In this document: positions 1 through 5,671 of the stretch, piece after piece | Numbering within the stretch: the first letter of the stretch is position 1 | Layout: each line of letters starts with the position of its first letter | NCBI GenBank assembly: GCA_934358405.1 | Contig: CAKRKL010000124.1 | Span: 1 to 5,671, forward strand | Direction: 5' to 3' | Source of the DNA: an uncultured Blautia sp. | GTDB taxonomy: Bacteria; Bacillota; Clostridia; Lachnospirales; Lachnospiraceae | Length of the DNA stretch: 5,671 nucleotides | Notes under the pieces: model-generated | Seen by the model: the letters and a program-made list of their open reading frames with translations, nothing else | Database searches by the model: none | What the model was told of the DNA's origin: nothing | Translations under genes and position numbers: made by a program

Positions 1-923
1 ACATTCTGATGCTGAGTCAGGTCATAATCTGTTCTGTCTGCAATTCCCCAAAGCTCGCCCCATCCAAATGGGAAAAGAAACTCAACGTCTGTAGTAGCCT
101 TGCTGTAGAAGCTCAGCTCCTCAGCGTCATGGTCACGGTAACGAACCTCATCGTCCTTCAATCCAAGAGAATACAGCCAGTTCAGGCAGAAATTCTTCCA
201 ATATGCAAACCACTCAAGGTCTGTATCCGGCTCACAGAAGAACTCAAGCTCCATCTGCTCAAATTCACGGGTACGGAAAGTAAAGTTACCAGGTGTGATC
301 TCATTACGGAAAGATTTACCAATCTGACCGATACCAAACGGAATCTTCTTGCGGGATGTTCTCTGTACATTCTTAAAGTTTACAAAAATACCCTGAGCGG
401 TTTCAGGTCTTAAATATACAGTATTCTTAGCATCCTCAGTTACACCCTGGAAGGTCTTGAACATCAGGTTGAACTGACGGATATCTGTAAAATTATGCTT
501 TCCACAGGAAGGACATGGAACATTATTCTCTTCGATGAAGTTCTTCATCTCCTCCTGAGACCATCCGTCTACAGAGCTTTCAAGTGTAATGCCATGCTCC
601 TGACTGTAATCCTCAATAATCTTGTCTGCACGGAAACGCTCGTGGCACTCTTTACAATCCATAAGAGGATCAGAGAAGCTGCCAAGGTGTCCGGAAGCGA
701 TCCAGGTCTGCGGATTCATCAGAATGGCACAGTCAACACCTACATTGTACGGGGACTCCTGAATGAATTTCTGCCACCATGCACGCTTTACGTTATTCTT
801 AAGCTCTACGCCAAGGTTACCGTAGTCCCATGTATTGGCAAGACCGCCGTAAATTTCAGAACCCGGGTAAACAAAGCCTCTTGCTTTTGCCAGAGCAATA
901 ATCTTATCCATTGTTTTTTCCAT
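1..923 (-). CDS. glyS: Glycyl-tRNA synthetase, single-chain alpha2 type (3' end beyond window)
   Basis: A cytosolic class II aminoacyl-tRNA synthetase that attaches glycine to tRNA-Gly. The reading frame is open from the ATG at 923 to the left edge and gives 307 residues. The family is usually about 460 long, so most of the anticodon-binding C-terminal domain lies outside. Visible landmarks: the N-terminal [12 protein letters not shown] and NTWDYG segments (residues about 16-35), FRNE at 205-208 and REFEQME at 219-225 (class II motif 2 region), and [20 protein letters not shown] just before the edge. Cys90/Cys93 (CKEC) and Cys137/Cys140 (CPSC) form a likely zinc-ribbon insertion. This is the eukaryote/archaea-like form, not the alpha2beta2 GlyQ plus GlyS enzyme; glyS or glyQS are both used as names. 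The start at 923 is preferred because GAGGAG sits 7 nt upstream. An in-frame ATG at 938 overlaps that site and has no Shine-Dalgarno of its own. Confidence 0.96.
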   Translation of the reverse strand, partial: MEKTMDKIIALAKARGFVYPGSEIYGGLANTWDYGNLGVELKNNVKRAWWQKFIQESPYNVGVDCAILMNPQTWIASGHLGSFSDPLMDCKECHERFRADKIIEDYSQEHGITLESSVDGWSQEEMKNFIEENNVPCPSCGKHNFTDIRQFNLMFKTFQGVTEDAKNTVYLRPETAQGIFVNFKNVQRTSRKKIPFGIGQIGKSFRNEITPGNFTFRTREFEQMELEFFCEPDTDLEWFAYWKNFCLNWLYSLGLKDDEVRYRDHDAEELSFYSKATTDVEFLFPFGWGELWGIADRTDYDLTQHQN

Positions 924-930
924 GATATCT

Positions 931-936
931 CTCCTC
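931..936 (-). promoter_or_regulatory. Shine-Dalgarno of glyS
   Basis: GAGGAG on the minus strand, 7 nt before the ATG at 923. It settles the start choice: the in-frame ATG at 938 would place this ribosome site inside the coding sequence. Confidence 0.85.
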
Positions 937-959
937 ATTGTTTGATAGATGATGTTGTT

Positions 960-988
960 ATTATACTCGCAACTTTCTCTTTTGTAAA
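960..988 (-). promoter_or_regulatory. Sigma-A type promoter of glyS
   Basis: On the minus strand, TTTACA (983-988) is followed after exactly 17 nt by a perfect TATAAT (960-965). This is one mismatch from the TTGACA/TATAAT consensus with ideal spacing. Transcription should begin near position 953, giving an untranslated leader of about 30 nt before the glyS ATG. The element lies between recO and glyS, so glyS can be expressed apart from the upstream genes. Start site and strength are inferred from sequence alone. Confidence 0.85.
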
Positions 989-991
989 GTT
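971..991 (-). repeat. Short inverted repeat over the -35 region of the glyS promoter
   Basis: Arms AACTTT and AAAGTT (6 bp, perfect) flank a 9-base centre. They cover the -35 box and half of the promoter spacer. A perfect 8-bp palindrome, GTTATAAC (989-996), touches the upstream arm. The placement would suit an operator, but the arms are A/T-rich and short, so chance is a serious alternative. It is not a convincing terminator: there is no GC stem and no following T-run on the minus strand. Confidence 0.35.
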
Positions 992-1029
992 ATAACACGC
1001 ACTTCCATTATTACTGCGAATTTCTGATC

Positions 1030-1797
1030 TTATATCATAACCTCAAGAATCTGAAGGCTTTTAAATTTTTTATCTGTATTTGCAGCTACATAGGCGCGTA
1101 TATGATGCTCCAGTTCTTTCAATACTTCCTCCGTCACAGTAAAGCTATACAGTCTGGTCATGGGACTGCTGACAATATACTGCATTGTATAAAGTGCTGC
1201 CTGAGAAATCCTTCTTGCGCTTCTTGCCTCAGCAGCGTCTGCCCGCCTCAGGCAATCTTCATCCAAGATCCCGTGAGCTGCCAAAGAAAAGAAAAGCTTC
1301 TCCTTTCCTGCAAGTTCCTCTGCACAGTTCACACAGTGAAAAAGCTCCGGCATCAGTCCTTGCTCTGCCATGGTCCGCAGTTCAAAAATGCACCGCACCA
1401 GCCTGTCATCCAGCTCCGGATTCAGAAGTGCTTTCACAGTCAGATAGAGAAGATTCATCATATTCTTCTCATCCGTACCCTCTCTTCCGAAATAATCTGC
1501 AAGCTCCAGGAAATAATAGCCATAGTAAATCCCAGGCTGCCTGGATGCCAGCTCTACAAAATGATGGGTCACGGTTACCTGATTCAGATTGTAGCTGCTT
1601 CGCCCCTCAAAGAGAGTAAAATTTCCGAACACAAAAGGGTTGGCTGCTGCCATAAAGGGACTGTTCTGTCTTCTTGCTCCCTTTGCAAAGGCAGAAATCT
1701 TCCCCCGTTCCCTGGTAAGGAGTACAATTCTTTTGTCATATTCTCCCACAGGCTGGGCGGATAGTACAACTCCCTGTACTGTGATCAGATCACTCAT
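1030..1797 (-). CDS. recO: DNA repair protein RecO (recombination mediator)
   Basis: A cytosolic protein of the RecFOR pathway. With RecR it helps load RecA onto SSB-coated single-stranded DNA and promotes strand annealing. The product is 255 residues, normal for the family. Residues 1-80 form the N-terminal OB fold, recognised by the opening ITVQGVVLSAQPVGEYDKR, then the ERGKISAFAKGARR segment and FTLFEGRSSYNL. The rest is the helical C-terminal domain with its zinc-finger region. That region shows Cys155 and Cys158 (CVNC) and Cys182, but Arg185 stands where the fourth Cys of the usual second CxxC would be. The ATG at 1797 lies two bases after the era stop, with AAGGA 9 nt upstream inside era, so translation is probably coupled to era. 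The gene ends in TAA with no visible terminator. Position between era and glyS matches the usual Firmicute order and supports the call. Confidence 0.95.
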   Translation of the reverse strand: MSDLITVQGVVLSAQPVGEYDKRIVLLTRERGKISAFAKGARRQNSPFMAAANPFVFGNFTLFEGRSSYNLNQVTVTHHFVELASRQPGIYYGYYFLELADYFGREGTDEKNMMNLLYLTVKALLNPELDDRLVRCIFELRTMAEQGLMPELFHCVNCAEELAGKEKLFFSLAAHGILDEDCLRRADAAEARSARRISQAALYTMQYIVSSPMTRLYSFTVTEEVLKELEHHIRAYVAANTDKKFKSLQILEVMI

Positions 1798-1799
1798 AT

Positions 1800-2708
1800 T
1801 CAGATTTCCTTCTTGTCATATCCAAAGTTTTTAATCATAAAGTCACTGTCACGCCAGTCCTTCTTCACTTTTACCCAAAGCTTCAGGTTTACCTTTGAAT
1901 CCAGCATGCGTTCCAGCTCAAATCTTGCATTGCTGCCGATTTTTTTCAGCATGGCACCACCTTTTCCGATAATGATTCCTTTATGGGAATCTCTTTCGCA
2001 GATAATAGTGGCTTCAATGTCCACTATAGGATTTTTGCCGGGACGCTCCTTCATCTTATCGATTGCCACTGCAATTCCGTGAGGAATCTCTGCATCCAAA
2101 GCATGGAGTGCCTTCTCACGGATCACCTCTGCCACGATCTGGCGCTGAGGCTGGTCTGTTACTGTATCCTCATCATAAAACATTGGTCCGTAGGGAAGAT
2201 ATTTCAGAATGCTGTCAATAATATCATCTGTATTTTGCCCGCGCAATGCAGAACAGGGAATGATTTCTGCAAAATCACAGATCTTGCGGTAAGTATCAAT
2301 TGCAGGAAGGATTTCCTCCTTTTTCACTGTATCGATTTTGTTGATGATCAGTATAACGGGCACGCCAACACTCTGAAGCTGCTCTGCAATGTGGCGCTCA
2401 CCTGCTCCTATAAAGGTAGATGGCTCTACCAGCCACATAATGGCATCCACTTCCTTTAAGGTGCGCTCTGCCACTGCTACCATATACTCCCCAAGCTTGT
2501 TTTTCGCCTTATGGATACCAGGAGTATCCAGGAAAACGATCTGTCCCTTCTCACAGGTGTAAACGGTCTGAATACGATTTCTTGTTGTCTGGGGCTTCTT
2601 GGAGGTGATAGCGATTTTCTGCCCGATCAGATGGTTCATCAAAGTAGATTTGCCTACATTGGGACGTCCGATAATTGCTACAAATCCGGATTTAAAATCT
2701 GGTGTCAT
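1800..2708 (-). CDS. era: Ribosome assembly GTPase Era
   Basis: A GTP-binding protein that binds the 3' end of 16S rRNA and acts as a checkpoint in 30S subunit maturation, partly at the inner membrane face. The product is 302 residues, the typical length. All G motifs are visible: G1 GRPNVGKS at 14-21, G2 around Thr41-Thr42 in KKPQTTRNR, G3 DTPG at 61-64, G4 NKID at 123-126, and G5 CSAL at 152-155. The C-terminal KH domain follows, with the RNA-binding loop GKGG at 248-251 in the segment DSHKGIIIGKGG, and the family-typical tail ending FGYDKKEI. The ATG at 2708 has GAGGA 9 nt upstream. It starts 26 bases after the peptidase stop, and its own TGA is two bases before the recO ATG, so it is the middle gene of a likely three-gene operon. 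No active-site residue is missing. Confidence 0.98.
   Translation of the reverse strand: MTPDFKSGFVAIIGRPNVGKSTLMNHLIGQKIAITSKKPQTTRNRIQTVYTCEKGQIVFLDTPGIHKAKNKLGEYMVAVAERTLKEVDAIMWLVEPSTFIGAGERHIAEQLQSVGVPVILIINKIDTVKKEEILPAIDTYRKICDFAEIIPCSALRGQNTDDIIDSILKYLPYGPMFYDEDTVTDQPQRQIVAEVIREKALHALDAEIPHGIAVAIDKMKERPGKNPIVDIEATIICERDSHKGIIIGKGGAMLKKIGSNARFELERMLDSKVNLKLWVKVKKDWRDSDFMIKNFGYDKKEI
1807..1811 (-). promoter_or_regulatory. Shine-Dalgarno of recO, inside era
   Basis: AAGGA on the minus strand, 9 nt before the recO ATG and within the last codons of era. Ribosomes finishing era would end beside the recO start, which favours coupled translation. Confidence 0.75.
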
Positions 2709-2717
2709 TTAAATATA

Positions 2718-2722
2718 TCCTC
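2718..2722 (-). promoter_or_regulatory. Shine-Dalgarno of era
   Basis: GAGGA on the minus strand with a 9-nt A/T-rich spacer to the era ATG. It lies in the 26-base gap after the peptidase gene and supports the start at 2708. Confidence 0.75.
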
Positions 2723-2734
2723 ATCTTTCTTATA

Positions 2735-5659
2735 TTAGCAGCTTGCCAGCGGTTTTGTCTCCATGAATATGTCCTTTGCCTTTTCTATAGCACTTTCGCT
2801 TCCCACTACGCAAAGCTGGTCATCTTCAAGAACTGCTTCAATCAGCGGTGCCAGTGCATGAATATCCTCCACCGTAGCATCCAGGATCTGGTCTCTTTCC
2901 TTCTGCAGCATTTCTACTGTCAGTCCACGGAAATAAGCCATTTTGCCAAGTGCCCCCTGGGTCTTTGGAGTTCTTGGAACATCCTTGCCGCTGATGGTTC
3001 CGATAATATATTTCGTCAACTCACGCTCATCTGCCTGGAAGGTACGGACATACTCCGGTACGCCCTGGTAAACTTCCAGAGTACGGCGTAGGTGAGGGTC
3101 TCTGTAGGATACAAAATAACTCTCACCGCTTCTTCTGAATCCGCTCATGCAGCCGTATGCGCCGCCTTTCACACGAAGATTGATCCAGAGGTAATCGTAG
3201 CTTAAAGCCACCTTCAGAATCTCAAGGGCACCGGTATAAGCGTAGCCCTTCTTTACAAAGTTGCCGCATTTTGCCACGTACTGCACCTGACCGGAGGTCT
3301 TGAAGCCCTCATTCTTTTTCTCACAGGTAATAGAAATGGAAGGAACCTGGCTGGTACGCTCTGGAAGGCTCTTTTTCAGTTCCGCACAAAGCTTCTGGAT
3401 CAGCTCCACAGATTCTCTTTCTCCTGTGTAGCTTACCATAAAGCTGTCCGGGCGGATGATCTCCTCCACTGCGTTCAGAAGTCCTGCCACGATCTCGTCT
3501 TTTTTCTCCTGGAAGTTCTTGTCCAGATCCTCCACAAATTTGTAATAGCCCACTCCAGCCATCTCGTCCTGGAATTTCGCCATAGGAGATGCGTAGGAGC
3601 TGCCGCGGAGCACGGCAGTCTGATGGCCTGCGCCGATCAGGGAGGCCTGTCCTCTGGACTTGATCTCTCCGATGATCTCACGGAGACGTTTGGTATCCGT
3701 AAGCCTGGATGTATTTAAAATCTCTCTCATCATCTGGAAAAGAAAATCCATCTGGGAATAAAGCGCTTTGCCCCGGATGGTGAACATGGTGCGGAATACT
3801 TCCGGATCATTTGCCTTGTCAAAAACATCGACACCGCACTGGATTCCGCCTGTTCTGGCATTGATCTCATTGAACAGCTGTCCGTAGGTGTAGTCCTTAG
3901 TGTCCACATAGCCAAGAACGGATTTCAGAAGACCAAGGTAATGCACCTTCTCCACTTCCATATCCCGGATTTCGAACATCACATTTACATAGCCGATTCC
4001 ATTGGTACATACATCCTGATACAAAAACAGGCTGTCGTCCACTGCAAGCTCTTCGTTGGAAAATCCCTCAACCTCTCTTCGGATATCGGAGCGTTTCAGC
4101 ATAGGGATGCATTCCAGATCCTCCGGATTCTCCTCAGATTCCTGATATGCTTCAAGAGCTTTTGTTTTTCTTACCAGTTCCTCCAGCTCCGCATCAGAAA
4201 GGCTGCTTCTGTACTTCTCAAGCATCTCCTCCAGATCCTTCTCTCTTTTGGCAGCAAGGCCACGCTTTGGAATCAGGGTAAGGATGGTGCCGTGGGTATT
4301 ATCAAGAAGCCATTTCTGGATAATTTCTTCAAAGTATCCCTCATTAACTGCTTCCTTCAGTCTGTCATAAATGGCAAGGAGCTTCACCTGGGCAAAAGGA
4401 TTTTCATCATCATAGAGCCAGTTTCCCAAAATATCAAGACCGTACATCAGTCCCTTTGGATAGGAACCGAAATCAGCCTCGCGGTAACGGAATTCCATAT
4501 AATTGATTCCCGCAAGAATCGCTTTTTTGTCAACTCCGTTCTTCACAATGTCCTGAAGACATTTTCGGATAGTGGATACAAATTCTTCTTTCTGGCTGGT
4601 CTTGGCACCCTTTGCCACAATGGAAAAGAATGGCTGCAAAACTCCATCATCATAAGAGCCATAAATATCCTTACCAATCTGTGCATCCAGAAGTGCTTTC
4701 TTCAGCGGAGCTCCCGGAGCGCTAAGAAGTGCATAATCCAGCACATCAAATGCTACTCCAAGCATACTGTCCATAGCATTTCCCACAACCATATTAAAGG
4801 AAAGATAAGTATTATCCTCTTCTTCCTCATTCTCAGCCACAGGATACTCTTCCTCAAGATCCTTCACCTGAGAAAATGGAGCCTGTTCCAAAATGCGGGA
4901 ATCCACAGCAAGAGCATCAAAAGCGGAAAGATATTTTTCATCGATAAAACGCAGCTTCTCTTCCATATCCATATTTCCGTAAAGATATATATAGCTGTTG
5001 GAAGGATGATAATACGTGCGGTGGAAATTCAGAAACTCCTCATAGGAAAGCTCGGGAATATTCTCCGGGTCGCCTCCGGATTCCACGCCATAAGTATTAT
5101 CCGGGAAAAGGCTGCTCTTAATCTGCCTGTCCAGAACCTCGTCAGGGGAAGAAAATGCCCCCTTCATCTCATTGTATACAACGCCATTATAGGTCAAAGG
5201 ACCTTCTTTATTCTCAAGATGATAGCTCCAGCCTTCCTGACGGAAGATTTCTTCTTTCTTATAGATATTGGGATAAAAAACAGCATCCAGATACACATGC
5301 ATCAGGTTCTGGAAATCCTGGTCATTGCAGCTTGCTACCGGATAACAGGTCTTGTCCGGGTAGGTCATGGCATTTAAGAAGGTGTTCAAAGAACCCTTTA
5401 CCAGTTCTACAAATGGATCCTTCAGCGGAAACTCACGGGAACCGCAGAGTACGCTGTGCTCCAGAATATGGGGAACTCCTGTGCTGTTGGCAGGAGGGGT
5501 GCGAAACGCAATGGAAAATACCTTGTTCTCATCATCGTTCTCGAGCAGGATCAGTCTTGCTCCGGTTTTCTTGTGGCGGAGCATATATCCTGTGGAATGG
5601 ATGTCTGTAAGATTTTCTTGTGTTACAATTTCGTATGCAGGAATGTTTTCTATTTTCAT
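2735..5659 (-). CDS. M16C zinc metallopeptidase (PreP/Cym1/HypA type, insulinase family)
   Basis: A zinc peptidase of the inverted-motif (pitrilysin) clan, subfamily M16C. Relatives degrade short unstructured peptides such as targeting presequences inside a closed chamber. There is no signal peptide or membrane segment, so it is probably cytosolic. At 974 residues it matches the one-chain M16C size. HILEH at 64-68 is the HxxEH motif (zinc ligands His64 and His68, catalytic Glu67). Glu164 in VVYNEMKGAFSSP is the third ligand, 96 residues after His68, the same spacing I recall for plant PreP. In the C-terminal half, Arg829 and Tyr835 in LRVKGGAYG match the paired Arg/Tyr that hold substrate. 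The middle (about 455-710), with a charged helical stretch, resembles the M16C-associated domain. The start is the ATG at 5659 with GGAGG 5 nt upstream; extending to the TTG at 5671 would begin within or before the ribosome site. The true substrate is unknown. It leads era by 26 bases. Confidence 0.93.
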   Translation of the reverse strand: MKIENIPAYEIVTQENLTDIHSTGYMLRHKKTGARLILLENDDENKVFSIAFRTPPANSTGVPHILEHSVLCGSREFPLKDPFVELVKGSLNTFLNAMTYPDKTCYPVASCNDQDFQNLMHVYLDAVFYPNIYKKEEIFRQEGWSYHLENKEGPLTYNGVVYNEMKGAFSSPDEVLDRQIKSSLFPDNTYGVESGGDPENIPELSYEEFLNFHRTYYHPSNSYIYLYGNMDMEEKLRFIDEKYLSAFDALAVDSRILEQAPFSQVKDLEEEYPVAENEEEEDNTYLSFNMVVGNAMDSMLGVAFDVLDYALLSAPGAPLKKALLDAQIGKDIYGSYDDGVLQPFFSIVAKGAKTSQKEEFVSTIRKCLQDIVKNGVDKKAILAGINYMEFRYREADFGSYPKGLMYGLDILGNWLYDDENPFAQVKLLAIYDRLKEAVNEGYFEEIIQKWLLDNTHGTILTLIPKRGLAAKREKDLEEMLEKYRSSLSDAELEELVRKTKALEAYQESEENPEDLECIPMLKRSDIRREVEGFSNEELAVDDSLFLYQDVCTNGIGYVNVMFEIRDMEVEKVHYLGLLKSVLGYVDTKDYTYGQLFNEINARTGGIQCGVDVFDKANDPEVFRTMFTIRGKALYSQMDFLFQMMREILNTSRLTDTKRLREIIGEIKSRGQASLIGAGHQTAVLRGSSYASPMAKFQDEMAGVGYYKFVEDLDKNFQEKKDEIVAGLLNAVEEIIRPDSFMVSYTGERESVELIQKLCAELKKSLPERTSQVPSISITCEKKNEGFKTSGQVQYVAKCGNFVKKGYAYTGALEILKVALSYDYLWINLRVKGGAYGCMSGFRRSGESYFVSYRDPHLRRTLEVYQGVPEYVRTFQADERELTKYIIGTISGKDVPRTPKTQGALGKMAYFRGLTVEMLQKERDQILDATVEDIHALAPLIEAVLEDDQLCVVGSESAIEKAKDIFMETKPLASC

Positions 5660-5664
5660 TTTTT

Positions 5665-5669
5665 CCTCC
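5665..5669 (-). promoter_or_regulatory. Shine-Dalgarno of the M16C peptidase gene
   Basis: GGAGG followed by five A residues and ATG on the minus strand. It decides the start at 5659. The longer frame to the TTG at 5671 would run through this site and is unlikely. The promoter of the gene lies beyond the window. Confidence 0.88.
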
Positions 5670-5671
5670 AA

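Noticed and set aside
495..995. A 166-codon plus-strand open frame over the start of glyS and its promoter.
   Set aside because: It is mostly the complement of glyS codons, has no family resemblance, and extends through the gap only because the gap is short.
998..1018. A CGCA/TGCG hairpin after recO as a terminator.
   Set aside because: The stem is only 4 bp with a 13-base loop and no T-run follows, so it does not fit an intrinsic terminator.
2738..2775. A possible promoter for era near the peptidase stop (TATAAG-like sequence in the gap).
   Set aside because: No TTGACA-like hexamer is found at suitable spacing, and the A/T-rich gap makes a partial -10 match unremarkable.
3941..5377. A 478-codon plus-strand open frame opposite the peptidase gene.
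   Set aside because: It is in the complementary register of a strongly supported M16C gene, its product is rich in Ile, Leu, Phe and His with no recognisable domain, and I see no convincing ribosome site. Avoidance of TTA, CTA and TCA in the sense gene explains its length.
5660..5671. A TTG start for the peptidase at the right edge, four codons longer.
   Set aside because: The GGAGG ribosome site lies inside this extension and is correctly spaced for the ATG at 5659.

Overview
The window looks like chromosomal housekeeping DNA from a low-to-mid GC Firmicute, most likely a Clostridia member of the Lachnospiraceae type. That is an inference from three things: the era-recO-glyS gene order, the style of the RecO and Era proteins, and the single-chain (alpha2) glycyl-tRNA synthetase. 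I could not check it against a database. All four genes read on the minus strand, so in transcription order they run from the right edge to the left edge.

Layout in transcription order: (1) 5659-2735, a complete 974-residue M16C metallopeptidase of the PreP/Cym1/HypA type, with its Shine-Dalgarno at the extreme right edge; (2) 2708-1800, the GTPase Era; (3) 1797-1030, the recombination mediator RecO, two bases after the era stop; (4) 1030-923, an intergenic gap holding a near-consensus promoter; (5) 923 to the left edge, the first 307 codons of glycyl-tRNA synthetase, which runs off the window. The glyS reading frame is open throughout, and I translated it by hand.

The peptidase, era and recO are spaced like one operon: a 26-base gap, then a 2-base gap, with each Shine-Dalgarno close to or inside the preceding gene. 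No terminator is visible between them. glyS has its own promoter and a leader of only about 30 nt, so it can be transcribed independently. No intrinsic terminator separates recO from glyS, so some read-through is possible. The roles are ribosome assembly checkpoint (Era), recombinational repair (RecO), tRNA charging (GlyRS) and peptide degradation (M16C). They share basic cell growth rather than a single pathway.

I looked for an undescribed system and found none. There are no mobile elements, CRISPR repeats, RNA genes or orphan genes. The second-look points are small: the glyS control region, an incomplete zinc site in RecO, the peptidase-era linkage, and a codon bias that creates long false ORFs on the plus strand.
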